DNA from: Rhodococcus qingshengii JCM 15477
Lineage (GTDB): Bacteria; Actinomycetota; Actinomycetes; Mycobacteriales; Mycobacteriaceae
DNA: 64,000 nucleotides
Assembly: GCF_023221595.1 (NCBI RefSeq)
Contig: NZ_CP096563.1
Coordinates: 912,501 to 976,500 of the forward strand
Direction of reading: 5' to 3'
Numbering within the stretch: the first letter of the stretch is position 1; each line of letters begins with the position of its first letter. This document shows positions 17,415 through 26,040 of this stretch, piece after piece. Both the position numbers and the translations under genes were made by a program. The notes beneath the pieces are model-generated. The model ran no database searches and was not told the DNA's origin. It saw only the letters and a program-made list of their open reading frames with translations.

Positions 17415-18614
17415 ATGACGGACGACGAGTTTGCGGCCACGGTCGCGCAGTGGTTGGCCGAGAACTTGACGGGCAAATTCGCCCAGCTCAAGGGTAAGGG
17501 CGGCCCCGGCAGTGAGCACGAGTTCTTCGAGCAACGACTCGAGTGGGACAAGCACCTCGCAGCGTCGGGGTGGACGTGCCTCGGGTGGCCGAAGGAGTTC
17601 GGCGGGCGGGGAGCAAGCATCTCCCAGCAGGTCATCTTCCATCAGGAGTACGCGAAGGCCGGTGCGCCCGCTCGCGTCAGCCACATCGGTGAGGAGTTGC
17701 TCGGCCCGACGCTGATCGCGTACGGCACCGACGAGCAGAAGCGCCGATTCCTTCCTGGCATCAACACGGTCAGTGAACTGTGGTCGCAGGGTTACTCCGA
17801 GCCCGGCGCCGGTTCCGACCTCGCGAACGTCTCCACGACCGCACGCCTCGAAGACGGCAAGTGGATCATCAACGGCCAGAAGGTGTGGACCTCACTGGCT
17901 CACGTCGCGCAGTGGTGCTTCGTGGTCTGCCGCACCGAGGTGGGCTCCAAGCGTCACCAGGGGTTGAGCTTCCTGCTGGTCCCGTTGGATCAGCCCGGTG
18001 TGACAGTTCGGCCCATTCAGCAGCTCACCGGCACATCGGAGTTCAACGAGGTCTTCTTCGACGACGCCGTCACCGATGCCGATCTGGTGGTCGGGGAACC
18101 CGGCGAGGGCTGGAAGATCGCGATGGGGCTGCTCACCTTCGAGCGCGGTGTATCCACGCTCGGACAGCAGATCGGATTTGCCCGCGAGCTCCAAGGCGTC
18201 GTCGACCTGGCGAAAGCCAATGGCAGTGACCAGGATCCGCACATTCGCGAAAAGATCGCCCGCGCGTGGGTCGGACTGCGCGTGATGCGCGCCCACGCGA
18301 TGCGCACTCTCGACGCGGTCGACGCCGGAACCGGTGGCGGAGAAGCGTCCGTCGCAAAACTGCTGTGGGCCAACTGGCATCGTGATCTGGGACAGCTGGC
18401 GATGGACGTGCAGGGTGCGTCGTCGTTGGTTGCACCGTGGGCGGATTCCGAAGGCAATGCCTCGGACATCACCGATCCCGAGCACCTCGAGCTCGACGAA
18501 TGGCAACGCCTCTTCCTCTTCACCCGCGCCGACACGATTTACGGCGGCTCCAACGAAATTCAGCGCAACATCATTTCCGAGCGCGTGCTCGGTCTTCCCC
18601 GAGAGGCCCGTTAA
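17415..18614 (+). CDS. fadE30: FadE30, acyl-CoA dehydrogenase of HIP-CoA degradation
   Basis: From ATG 17415 (MTDDEFAATVAQWLAENL) the protein has 399 residues. This start matches the recalled N-terminus of mycobacterial FadE30. A GTG at 17385 in frame would add ten residues. Motifs are SQGYSEPGAGSDLANVSTTA, WTSLAHVAQW and YGGSNEIQRNIISERVLGLP. FadE30 introduces a double bond into 5-OH-HIP-CoA or a close intermediate. It overlaps ipdF by one base (TAATG). Confidence 0.88.
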   Translation: MTDDEFAATVAQWLAENLTGKFAQLKGKGGPGSEHEFFEQRLEWDKHLAASGWTCLGWPKEFGGRGASISQQVIFHQEYAKAGAPARVSHIGEELLGPTLIAYGTDEQKRRFLPGINTVSELWSQGYSEPGAGSDLANVSTTARLEDGKWIINGQKVWTSLAHVAQWCFVVCRTEVGSKRHQGLSFLLVPLDQPGVTVRPIQQLTGTSEFNEVFFDDAVTDADLVVGEPGEGWKIAMGLLTFERGVSTLGQQIGFARELQGVVDLAKANGSDQDPHIREKIARAWVGLRVMRAHAMRTLDAVDAGTGGGEASVAKLLWANWHRDLGQLAMDVQGASSLVAPWADSEGNASDITDPEHLELDEWQRLFLFTRADTIYGGSNEIQRNIISERVLGLPREAR

Positions 18615-19426
18615 TGTCTGACACCAAAGCCGCGTCCCCGCTTTCCGTTGCGCCGGAGGAAACCCCGGGCCACGGACTGCTCGCGGGCAAGAAGGCGATC
18701 ATCACCGCCGCAGCCGGAACCGGCATCGGTTTCTCCACTGCGCGCAGGGTGCTTCTCGAGGGCGGCGACGTTCTCGTCTCCGACTTCCACGAGCGTCGAC
18801 TCGGCGAGACGGTGGAGAAGCTGAAGGCCGAATTCCCCGGTCAGCAGGTCGAATCGATCATCTGCGATGTATCGAGCACCGAGCAGGTCGACGCGTTGTT
18901 CGTCGGCGCGGCCGAGAAGTTGGGACGTATCGACATCGTCGTCAACAACGCGGGCCTTGGCGGCGAGACGCCCGTCGTCGACATGACGGACGATCAGTGG
19001 GATCGCGTTCTCGACATCACCCTCAACAGCACCTTCCGTTCGACGCGCGCCGCCCTGCGGTACTTCAAGAGCGTTCCCCACGGCGGTGTTCTGGTGAACA
19101 ACGCGTCCGTTCTCGGTTGGCGCGCGCAGCATTCCCAGGCGCACTACGCCGCAGCCAAGGCCGGCGTCATGGCGCTGACTCGGTGCAGCGCCATCGAAGC
19201 AGCGGAGTACGGAGTCCGTATCAACGCGGTCTCGCCTTCCATTGCGCGTCACGCGTTCCTGGCGAAGGTCACCAGTGAGGAACTGCTCGACCAGTTGGCT
19301 TCCGGTGAGGCCTACGGCCGCGCCGCGGAGGTCTGGGAGATCGCAACGGTCATCGCGATGCTCGCCAGCGATTACTCCACCTACATGACCGGCGAGATCG
19401 TCTCCGTTTCTTCGCAGAGGGCCTAG
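18614..19426 (+). CDS. ipdF: IpdF-type short-chain dehydrogenase (Rv3559c-like)
   Basis: A 270-residue SDR from ATG 18614. The cofactor loop is TAAAGTGIGFSTARR, with NNAG and the catalytic YAAAK segment. Position between fadE30 and kstR2 equals Rv3559c, named IpdF, which interconverts 5-OH-HIP-CoA and HIP-CoA in ring C/D breakdown. The frame extends further upstream inside fadE30, but the overlapping TAATG is the natural coupled start. Confidence 0.82.
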   Translation: MSDTKAASPLSVAPEETPGHGLLAGKKAIITAAAGTGIGFSTARRVLLEGGDVLVSDFHERRLGETVEKLKAEFPGQQVESIICDVSSTEQVDALFVGAAEKLGRIDIVVNNAGLGGETPVVDMTDDQWDRVLDITLNSTFRSTRAALRYFKSVPHGGVLVNNASVLGWRAQHSQAHYAAAKAGVMALTRCSAIEAAEYGVRINAVSPSIARHAFLAKVTSEELLDQLASGEAYGRAAEVWEIATVIAMLASDYSTYMTGEIVSVSSQRA

Positions 19427-19429
19427 CGT

Positions 19430-19478
19430 CCCCGTGCGCGGTTAAGGAGCCCCTGGACTCGCTGACCGCGCACAGGGG
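19430..19478. terminator. Imperfect hairpin between ipdF and kstR2
   Basis: The arms around CGTGCGCGGTTAAGGAG and CTCGCTGACCGCGCACAGG pair over about 18 positions with a few mismatches. It follows the ipdF stop by four bases and precedes kstR2 by 24. It shares the GTGCGCGGTTAAGGAG-like core with the palindrome at 50125-50170. It may attenuate rather than stop transcription. Confidence 0.5.
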
Positions 19479-19502
19479 AAGGCCCTGGATAGGATTGAAT
19501 AC

Positions 19503-20174
19503 ATGACGCCACCTCGAAATTCCGACGAATCAAACGGCAAGTCCGGGCGCCGCGACGAGCTGCTCGAGATCGCGGCGGGGCTCTTCGCCGATCGCGGAGT
19601 GCGCGCGACGACCGTCCGCGACATCGCCGACGCCGCCGGGATCCTGTCCGGCAGCCTGTATCACCATTTCGATTCCAAGGAGTCGATGGTCGACGAGATC
19701 CTGCACCAGTTCCTCGACGAACTCTTCGGAAAATACCGCGAGATCGTCGCGGCGGGGTTGGACAGTCGCGCGACGCTCGAAGCACTGGTCGTGACGTCGT
19801 ACGAGGCCATCGACGCCTCACATTCGGCTGTGGCGATCTACCAGGACGAGGTCAAGCACCTCGTCGGGAACGAGCGCTTCGCTTACCTGGCCGAGCGCAA
19901 CACCGAATTCCGGGACCTGTGGGTCGGCGTCCTCGAAGCCGGCGTCGCGGACGGGACCTTCCGCTCCGACATCGACGTCGAATTGGTCTTCCGCTTCATG
20001 CGCGACACCGTGTGGGTCGCGGTTCGCTGGTACCGACCGGGTGGATCCCTCTCGGCGCACGCCGTCGCGGCTCAATATCTCGCGATCGTGCTCGACGGGC
20101 TCTCCGATCCGGCCACAACTTCAGACGCTATTGCTGAATCAACTTCAAGAACTATTGCTGCACAACGAAACTAG
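19503..20174 (+). CDS. kstR2: KstR2, TetR-type repressor of the HIP-CoA regulon
   Basis: A 223-residue TetR protein. The HTH is GVRATTVRDIADAAGILSGSLYHHFDSKESMVDEIL, and the C-terminal domain keeps AIYQDEVKHL and RFMRDTVWVAVRWYRPGG, closely resembling my recollection of mycobacterial KstR2 (Rv3557c). Its neighbours fadA6 and ipdF are the expected ones. It should bind the AnCAAGnnCTTGnT boxes at 17355 and 49126 and release them with HIP-CoA. No clear box precedes kstR2 itself, so it probably depends on the fadE30 promoter. Confidence 0.93.
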   Translation: MTPPRNSDESNGKSGRRDELLEIAAGLFADRGVRATTVRDIADAAGILSGSLYHHFDSKESMVDEILHQFLDELFGKYREIVAAGLDSRATLEALVVTSYEAIDASHSAVAIYQDEVKHLVGNERFAYLAERNTEFRDLWVGVLEAGVADGTFRSDIDVELVFRFMRDTVWVAVRWYRPGGSLSAHAVAAQYLAIVLDGLSDPATTSDAIAESTSRTIAAQRN

Positions 20175-20185
20175 GAGCTAACGCT

Positions 20186-21334
20186 ATGTCCGAGGTTTAC
20201 ATCGTCGACGCCATTCGCACACCGATCGGCAAGAGGGGCGGCGCGCTGTCCGGCGTGCACCCCATCGATCTCGGTGCGCACGTCGTCAAGGCACTGGTCG
20301 AGCGCACCGGTATCGACCCCAGTGACGTCGACGACGTGATCTTCGGTTGCGTCGACGCCATCGGCGGCCAGGCCGGCAACATCGCCCGTATGTCCTGGCT
20401 CGCAGCGGGATTCCCGGAGCACGTTCCCGGGGTGACCGTTGACCGTCAGTGTGGTTCGAGCCAGCAGGCAGTGCACTTCGGCGCTCAGGCCATCCTGTCG
20501 GGCACCGCGGATCTGATCGTTGCCGGCGGCGTTCAGAACATGAGCCAGATCCCGATCTCGGCAGCGATGATCGTCGGTCAGCAGTACGGATTCGACACGC
20601 CGACTTCGGGTTCGGTCGGTTGGACCGAGCGCTACGGTGACCAGGAAGTCTCGCAGTTCAAGGGCGCCGAAATGATCGCCGAGAAGTGGGACATCAGCCG
20701 CGAAGAGCTCGAGAAGTGGGCCCTGCAGAGCCATGAGCGCGCCAAGGCTGCAATCGCCGCGGGTCGCTTCGACAACGAGATCGTCGCCATGGGCGACGCG
20801 ACCGTCGACGAAGGACCCCGCGAGACCAGCCTCGAGAAGATGGCGACGCTCAAGGTTCTCGTCGAAGACGGACGCATGACCGCGGCAGTGGCCAGCCAGA
20901 TCTCCGACGGTGCGAGTGCGCTGCTGCTGGCGTCGGCGGAAGCGGTGGAGAAGTACAACCTCAAGCCCCGCGCCCGGATTCATCACCTCAGCGCACGCGG
21001 CGACGACCCGATCTTCATGCTCAGTGCGCCGATCCCGGCCACGAAGCATGCTCTCGCGAAGGCCGGCCTGAGCATCGACGACATCGACATCGTCGAGATC
21101 AACGAAGCTTTTGCCCCGGTCGTCCTGGCCTGGATCAAGGAGATCGGCGCAGATCCGGCCAAGGTCAACGTCAACGGCGGCGCGATCGCACTCGGTCACC
21201 CGCTCGGCGCGACCGGCACCAAGCTGATGGCAACCCTGCTCAACGAACTCGAGCGCACCGGTGGCCGCTACGGCTTGCTGACCATCTGTGAAGGTGGCGG
21301 CACCGCGAACGCGACGATTATCGAGCGTCTCTGA
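20186..21334 (+). CDS. fadA6: FadA6, acetyl-CoA acetyltransferase (thiolase)
   Basis: A 382-residue thiolase starting [19 protein letters not shown], 11 bases after kstR2. Nucleophile Cys89 is in TVDRQCGSSQQA; the NEAFAPV, GGAIALGHPLGATG and CEGGGTAN blocks supply the other catalytic residues. In the KstR2 regulon FadA6 cleaves a late open-chain CoA intermediate of ring C/D degradation to acetyl-CoA products. The gene is followed by a large palindromic terminator. Confidence 0.9.
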   Translation: MSEVYIVDAIRTPIGKRGGALSGVHPIDLGAHVVKALVERTGIDPSDVDDVIFGCVDAIGGQAGNIARMSWLAAGFPEHVPGVTVDRQCGSSQQAVHFGAQAILSGTADLIVAGGVQNMSQIPISAAMIVGQQYGFDTPTSGSVGWTERYGDQEVSQFKGAEMIAEKWDISREELEKWALQSHERAKAAIAAGRFDNEIVAMGDATVDEGPRETSLEKMATLKVLVEDGRMTAAVASQISDGASALLLASAEAVEKYNLKPRARIHHLSARGDDPIFMLSAPIPATKHALAKAGLSIDDIDIVEINEAFAPVVLAWIKEIGADPAKVNVNGGAIALGHPLGATGTKLMATLLNELERTGGRYGLLTICEGGGTANATIIERL

Positions 21335-21339
21335 CGCCT

Positions 21340-21387
21340 TGCTGTGCGCCTTTATTAACCGCCGGCGGTTAATAAAGGCGCACAGCA
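21340..21387. terminator. Perfect 48-bp palindrome (24-bp arms), copy 2 of dispersed element
   Basis: TGCTGTGCGCCTTTATTAAC followed by CGCC forms a 24-base arm (21340-21363) whose exact complement follows with no loop (21364-21387). It lies between convergent fadA6 and the lipoprotein gene. It differs from 10784-10831 by one base. It is likely a bidirectional terminator or a mobile intergenic repeat. Confidence 0.8.
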
Positions 21388-21388
21388 G

Positions 21389-21706
21389 TTAGTTGTTCGG
21401 CGCATCCGCGACCTTGATGTCGAAGTTCGCACTCTCACCGTCAACGCTGGTCACGGTCGCTGTGACGTCGTATTCGGTGCCCTGCTCGGTCAGGATGCAC
21501 GTGATCGATGCGCCGACTTCGGCGTCGAGGTTCTCCGGACACGTCACGTCGTCGGGTGGCTCGCCGATCTTCTCGGCTAGTTGAGTGGAGATCTGACTTG
21601 CGACTTCGGACTTGTCCACTTGCGGCGTCCCGACGCTTGCCGAGCAAGCTCCCGTGGCCAATGCCGCCGAGAGTAAGACGATTCCCACTGCAGGCCTCTT
21701 TGTCAT
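21389..21706 (-). CDS. Small DUF4333-type lipoprotein
   Basis: A 105-residue product with a lipoprotein signal: KR in the n-region, hydrophobic core VGIVLLSAALATGA, lipobox ending at Cys21. The mature part carries two cysteines in VTCPENLDAEVGASITCILTEQG, the pattern of DUF4333 lipoproteins common in Rhodococcus and mycobacteria. Function unknown; cell-envelope location expected. It is monocistronic between a palindrome and the P450 gene. Confidence 0.8.
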   Translation of the reverse strand: MTKRPAVGIVLLSAALATGACSASVGTPQVDKSEVASQISTQLAEKIGEPPDDVTCPENLDAEVGASITCILTEQGTEYDVTATVTSVDGESANFDIKVADAPNN

Positions 21707-21804
21707 GTGAACTCCCAGGGTGCGCCGGTGCTCGCTGCTGCCACCTCAGGGATTACCGCATTCGGGACTGTTTCAACCGAGTTGCGCGACGCAGTTTTGC
21801 GAGG

Positions 21805-23205
21805 TCAGCGTCGGCGGACCGTCAAGTTGAAGCCTTCGGGCATCAGGGTGAGCCGTTCGGCTACCTTCAACTCGTAGTCCGGATCGGCCTCGATCGTGTA
21901 TTTCTGCAAGATGGTGCCCAACACGAGGACCGCTTCGTGAATAGCGAATTGTCTTCCGATGCAGGCGCGTTCACCTGTTCCGAACGGCTTGTACACGTGC
22001 GCCGGCCTGGCTTTGATGTTGGCGGGCAGGAAGCGATCCGGATCGAACGCCTCGGGATCGTTGCCCCACACCGGATCACGATGAAGTGAGGGGATGAGCA
22101 CGAGCATCCAATCGCCCTTCTTCATCGGATACTTGCCGACGAGCGTGGTGTCTTCGAGCGCCGCGCGCCCGTAGGCGGGAGCGGTCGGCCACAGACGCAA
22201 TGATTCGTCGAGGACGCGTCGTACGTATCGAAGTTTCGCGATCTTCTCGAAGGCGGGCTCCTCGCCCTCCCATACCTTGTCGACCTCGGCTTGCGCCTTG
22301 GCCAGCACGTCAGGGTTTCGTGACAGGTAGTACAGCGCGAACGACAATGCGCCGGAGGTCGTTTCGTGTCCGGCGACGAGGAAGGTCACGACCTGATGGC
22401 GGATGTTCAGTTCGTCGATACGGTTGGGATCGTTCTCGCGTGCCGCCCGCAGCATCAGTTCGAGAAGATCTTCGGGCCCCGGTTCGGTACTTGTCCGCCG
22501 GGCACGGATCACTTCGTCCACAACCTCGGCCATGTACGCCTTGCGGACCTCGTCACGTTGATCGGCGCGACGTGCGAGCACTCGCCCGAGGGCGGTCGAC
22601 TTCAGGAACGTCGTGCGCTGCGAATGGGAGAGTGCGCCGACCATTGCCTTGACGAACGGATGCTGTTCTTCACGTTCGAAGGAGTCGAACGAGTAGCTGA
22701 ATCCAGTGCGTCCGATGGTCTCCAGCGTCAGCTTGGTCATGTCTGCGGAGACGTCGATGGGGGAGTCACTTTCACGACTGTCCCAATGGTCGACCAACTC
22801 GCCGGCCACGTCGAGCATGGTGCGGTGGTACGAGCGCATCGCAGTCTGGCTGAACGCCGGTGCCAGGAGATTGTGCGCCTTGCCCCAGTTGGGTTCGTGG
22901 TTGTACGCCGTGAACAGGCCGTCGCCGCCGATTCCGCGGAGTGCTTTGACTCCAGGTGCAAGGTGCTTCGCGAACCGGGACTCGTCGGACAGTTCTGCCA
23001 CCATGTCCGCGCCCGAGGCGAAGACGAAGCGATTTCCCAGGACATTTCTCTCGAAGATCGGGCCGAGTTCGCGGCCGATGCTCACGGAGTTCTGCAGCGG
23101 TGTCCGGATATTGATCCCGAGAACGTCCCCGAGGATCGGCAGGCGCCACGCCGGATGCGGTATCCGAGCATCGGTCGTCGCCTCTGGAGTGGTGTCGACG
23201 CTCAT
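21805..23205 (-). CDS. Single-domain cytochrome P450 resembling the BM3 (CYP102) haem domain
   Basis: 466 residues from ATG 23205. The I-helix motif AGHETT is at 278-283, ExxR at 334-337 and haem ligand Cys415 in FGTGERACIGRQF. The N-terminal half (DESRFAKHLAPGVKALRGIGGDGLFTAYNHEPNWGKAHNLL-type pattern) is strikingly BM3-like, suggesting fatty-acid or alkyl hydroxylation. Unlike BM3 there is no C-terminal diflavin reductase, and no ferredoxin or reductase is adjacent. The divergent TetR gene is the probable regulator. Confidence 0.88.
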   Translation of the reverse strand: MSVDTTPEATTDARIPHPAWRLPILGDVLGINIRTPLQNSVSIGRELGPIFERNVLGNRFVFASGADMVAELSDESRFAKHLAPGVKALRGIGGDGLFTAYNHEPNWGKAHNLLAPAFSQTAMRSYHRTMLDVAGELVDHWDSRESDSPIDVSADMTKLTLETIGRTGFSYSFDSFEREEQHPFVKAMVGALSHSQRTTFLKSTALGRVLARRADQRDEVRKAYMAEVVDEVIRARRTSTEPGPEDLLELMLRAARENDPNRIDELNIRHQVVTFLVAGHETTSGALSFALYYLSRNPDVLAKAQAEVDKVWEGEEPAFEKIAKLRYVRRVLDESLRLWPTAPAYGRAALEDTTLVGKYPMKKGDWMLVLIPSLHRDPVWGNDPEAFDPDRFLPANIKARPAHVYKPFGTGERACIGRQFAIHEAVLVLGTILQKYTIEADPDYELKVAERLTLMPEGFNLTVRRR

Positions 23206-23229
23206 TTTGTGTCCCCCGGGGTGAGATCG

Positions 23230-23285
23230 CTTACTGAATTGATGTCTAGTACGCAAAGTACGCCTTACTGAATCGGTGTCAAGTA
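23230..23285. promoter_or_regulatory. Two direct repeats, probable TetR operators for the P450
   Basis: CTTACTGAATTGATGTCTAG (from 23230) and CTTACTGAATCGGTGTCAAG (from 23264) repeat with 34-base periodicity, each followed by TA. Each unit is itself a weak dyad (TACT...AGTA). They lie between the P450 start at 23205 and the divergent TetR start at 23302. The spacing fits two TetR dimers about three helical turns apart. Confidence 0.6.
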
Positions 23286-23301
23286 GTAATCTGACTTGCC
23301 T

Positions 23302-23889
23302 ATGGTCGCACCACGAAAACGCCTGGACCGAGAGCAGCGGCGCACGCAGTTGCTCGACATCGGCGCGCAACTTTTTGCCGATCGCTCGTACGAGGATGTG
23401 TGGATCGAAGAGGTCGCCGAGATTGCGGGCGTCTCGCGCGGGTTGATGTACCACTATTTTCCGACCAAGCGAGACTTCTTCGCCGCAATCGTCGAGCGCG
23501 AATCGCAGCACCTGCTCGAGGTGACCGCACCCGATGCGACGCTACCGGTGCGCGAACAGGTGGCAGCCGGGTTGGACGCCTACTTCGCGTACGTGAAGTC
23601 GCACAGCAGGGGAGTGCGCGCCATCAACGTCGGGACGCTCTCGGCCGAGGCCGGTATCCGGGCGATTGTCGAGCGCGAACTCGAACAGCAGCAGATTCGA
23701 ATCCTCGATGCACTGGGATTCGAGGGCGAAAGAAGACAGCTCGCTGCCGTTGCAGTTCGGGGATGGATCGCGTTCGTCCGAGCTGTCTGCCTCGACTGGC
23801 TCGATCAACCTTCCATACCGCAGGAAGAGTTGAGAGTGATCTGTCTGCGGACCCTCTCCGGAGCGTTGGGCATCGACCTCGAAACGTGA
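23302..23889 (+). CDS. TetR/AcrR family transcriptional regulator
   Basis: The 195-residue protein from ATG 23302 (MVAPRKRLDREQRRTQLL) has the TetR HTH EDVWIEEVAEIAGVSRGLMYHYFPTKRDFF at about residues 30-60 and a helical C-terminal domain. A TTG two codons earlier is an alternative start. Divergent from the BM3-like P450, with repeated operator-like sequences in between, it probably controls that gene and itself. Confidence 0.87.
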   Translation: MVAPRKRLDREQRRTQLLDIGAQLFADRSYEDVWIEEVAEIAGVSRGLMYHYFPTKRDFFAAIVERESQHLLEVTAPDATLPVREQVAAGLDAYFAYVKSHSRGVRAINVGTLSAEAGIRAIVERELEQQQIRILDALGFEGERRQLAAVAVRGWIAFVRAVCLDWLDQPSIPQEELRVICLRTLSGALGIDLET

Positions 23890-23892
23890 AAA

Positions 23893-23916
23893 GCCGACCG
23901 CGCGGGAGCGGCCGGC
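23893..23916. terminator. Bidirectional terminator hairpin
   Basis: GCCGACCGC (23893-23901) pairs with GCGGCCGGC (23908-23916) with one mismatch. It is preceded by AAAA and followed by ATTT, so it has a short U-tail on both strands. It lies between the convergent TetR gene and the substrate-binding lipoprotein gene. Confidence 0.7.
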
Positions 23917-23936
23917 ATTTCCACGGACAAGGCTGA

Positions 23937-24947
23937 TCAGTCGAGCGTCGAATAGAGATCGTCCCAGCCCTTGGCGACGTACATGTTGGTGTAGATGGAC
24001 CCGTAGTACGTACTTCCTTGCAGAGCGGTGACGTTCCCGGCCTGCACAGCCGGAAGTCGTTGCCACAACTTGTTGTCCGAGAGTTGATCGAAGGTGGTGT
24101 CACTGCTGTCGGTGACAGAAACCATGAACGCGTCGCAGTCTTGCAGACGATCCATCTCTTCGATGCTCAGTCGTCCCTGATTGTCGAAACCGGTTGTGCT
24201 CAATGTTCTTCCGCCGATATCGGCGAGCGTCATGTCGGTGGGTTGACGATTCTTCTTACCCGTTTCCTCCGACACGGGCAGGCTGTCGATGTAGATCGTG
24301 GCCTTGTCCGGACTGTAGGACAAGCTTGCGACGGTTTTGCCCGCGATCGCCGAAGCGTGTCGAGTGCGAATGTCGGTGATCAGAGCGTCGTAATCGGTGA
24401 TCAGGCGATCCATGGTGGGTGTTCGGCCCAGCCAATCGGAGAGCCGGGTCAGGTTCTCCCGCCACGTCTGCTTCGATTCGGTCGTCAGGACAGGAGCGAT
24501 GGCTTGGAGCTTTGCAGCGGGCCAGTACTCGTTGTCGGCGTTGACGCAGATGATGAGATCGGGTGCGAGTCCGAGGATCTGCTCCAGATTGGGCTTGTCG
24601 CTGAGGTATTCGGCCGAGCCGTCGACGGGAACCCACTTGGTGACGGGCGAGATGTTGTATCCGAACACCGGTAGTTCCAGGGCAATGGCGAGCTCGAGGT
24701 CGGTTCGGGCGTCGACGGCCAAGACCCGCTTCGGGTTGGTAGGTATGTCGTAGGTCCCCAACGGCGTGGTGACGGTGCGCATTTGAGCGTCATCATCGGT
24801 ACCTGAACCGTCGCTGGAACTGCAGGACGACAGAATAGTTGCGACTGCTGCCATCCCGGCTCCGATGCCGAATTGGCGACGGGTAAGTGCGTCGACTAGC
24901 TCTTGCCAGACGCGTTCGTCCGGCACGGTAGGTGTGTTGGTCAGCAT
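23937..24947 (-). CDS. Iron-siderophore-type ABC substrate-binding lipoprotein (TAT)
   Basis: 336 residues from ATG 24947. A twin-arginine motif (LTRRQFGIGAG, Arg23-Arg24) precedes a lipobox with Cys42 (TILSSC), so export by TAT and lipid anchoring are expected. The body has the class III binding-protein fold: KRVLAVDARTDLELAIAL, then ELPVFGYN and NLEQILGLAPDLIICVN. The family captures ferric siderophores. No permease or ATPase gene is adjacent, so it must work with a transporter encoded elsewhere. Confidence 0.85.
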   Translation of the reverse strand: MLTNTPTVPDERVWQELVDALTRRQFGIGAGMAAVATILSSCSSSDGSGTDDDAQMRTVTTPLGTYDIPTNPKRVLAVDARTDLELAIALELPVFGYNISPVTKWVPVDGSAEYLSDKPNLEQILGLAPDLIICVNADNEYWPAAKLQAIAPVLTTESKQTWRENLTRLSDWLGRTPTMDRLITDYDALITDIRTRHASAIAGKTVASLSYSPDKATIYIDSLPVSEETGKKNRQPTDMTLADIGGRTLSTTGFDNQGRLSIEEMDRLQDCDAFMVSVTDSSDTTFDQLSDNKLWQRLPAVQAGNVTALQGSTYYGSIYTNMYVAKGWDDLYSTLD

Positions 24948-25029
24948 TTTTTCGATACCCTTCGGTCTGAGTCCGTATCGATCGTAGGGTTGGCGATACC
25001 AGATCACCTATATCGAAAACCGCCTGATA

Positions 25030-25908
25030 TTAGTCGATTTCGGCCATGGTCCGTGACTTTCGGGTGATGGCGGCGCCGAAGGCTGCAGCGAGCGGGAACA
25101 TCAGAACGCCGTACACCGCGGCCGGTACTGCCAATTGCACGTTGTCGAGGAGACTGACGGCGATGGTGATCGCCAACGTGCTGTTGTGGATGCCGATTTC
25201 CATGGAACTGGCGATGGCCTGACGATCCTCGATGCCGAATATCCGGGGAACGACGTAACCGATCGAGAGGCTCAGTAGGCAGAACAAGGCAGCGACGACG
25301 CCGATGTCGACGAGATAGTCCGCGATGTTCTCGCGCTCGGAAACAACCGTTCCGACGATCACCAGTGCCAGAACCACCGCGGATCCGATGCGGACGGGCT
25401 TGTCCATGCGCTCGGCAAAGGCGCTCGAGCGCAATCGAACCCACATTCCGAGGGCGACAGGAATCAGTACGACGGCAAAGACCTGAAGTACCTTCGTGAA
25501 CTGCAGTCCGAGGGTGCCGTCCGCGTCCTCGGGTTCGAAGTACCCCAACGCGAAGTTGGTGATGAGCGGAAGGGTGACCACCGCTATCACCGAATTGACC
25601 GCAGTGAGTGTCACATTGAGAGCGACATCGCCGCGGAACAGATGACTGAACAGATTTGCCGTGGTGCCGCCCGGTGATGCGGCGAGGAGCATCATACCGA
25701 CGGCGAGCAGCGGGTCGAGGTCGAACAACGTGACCAGACCGAAGGCCGCGGCCGGGAGCAACAACAACTGACAGATCAGGGCAATCGAGACGGCTTTCGG
25801 CGCTTTTGCCACGCGGGCAAAATCTCCGACCGTCAAGGAAAGCCCGAGGCCGAACATGATGATGGCGAGTGCGGCGGGTAGGCCGACGGAGGTGAGTGCA
25901 GAGTCCAT
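25030..25908 (-). CDS. Bile acid:sodium symporter (BASS) family transporter
   Basis: A 292-residue membrane protein with about nine to ten hydrophobic segments. The family signature ASPGGTTANLFSHLFRGD is at about residues 76-93, and the second crossover region reads EIGIHNSTLAITIAVSL. BASS proteins carry organic anions such as bile acids, pantoate or keto acids with sodium. In a steroid-rich neighbourhood a steroid acid is conceivable, but the sequence does not establish it. Confidence 0.85.
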   Translation of the reverse strand: MDSALTSVGLPAALAIIMFGLGLSLTVGDFARVAKAPKAVSIALICQLLLLPAAAFGLVTLFDLDPLLAVGMMLLAASPGGTTANLFSHLFRGDVALNVTLTAVNSVIAVVTLPLITNFALGYFEPEDADGTLGLQFTKVLQVFAVVLIPVALGMWVRLRSSAFAERMDKPVRIGSAVVLALVIVGTVVSERENIADYLVDIGVVAALFCLLSLSIGYVVPRIFGIEDRQAIASSMEIGIHNSTLAITIAVSLLDNVQLAVPAAVYGVLMFPLAAAFGAAITRKSRTMAEID

Positions 25909-25984
25909 GAGTTAGTGGCTACTTCCAGTCACTGGGGGAATTTCACTGAAACTACCGTGATGCCCGGATCTGCGTGGCAGTTTG

Positions 25985-26000
25985 GATACATTGATGTATC
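25985..26000. promoter_or_regulatory. Perfect palindrome GATACAT-TG-ATGTATC
   Basis: Seven-base arms separated by two bases lie between the divergent BASS transporter (start 25908) and DUF2277 gene (start 26041). This is the usual size of a dimeric repressor site. No regulator gene is adjacent, so the binding protein is unknown. Confidence 0.5.
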
Positions 26001-26040
26001 GAACCGTGACGGCGTCGGTGAGCAGGGTTATCGTCGAATT

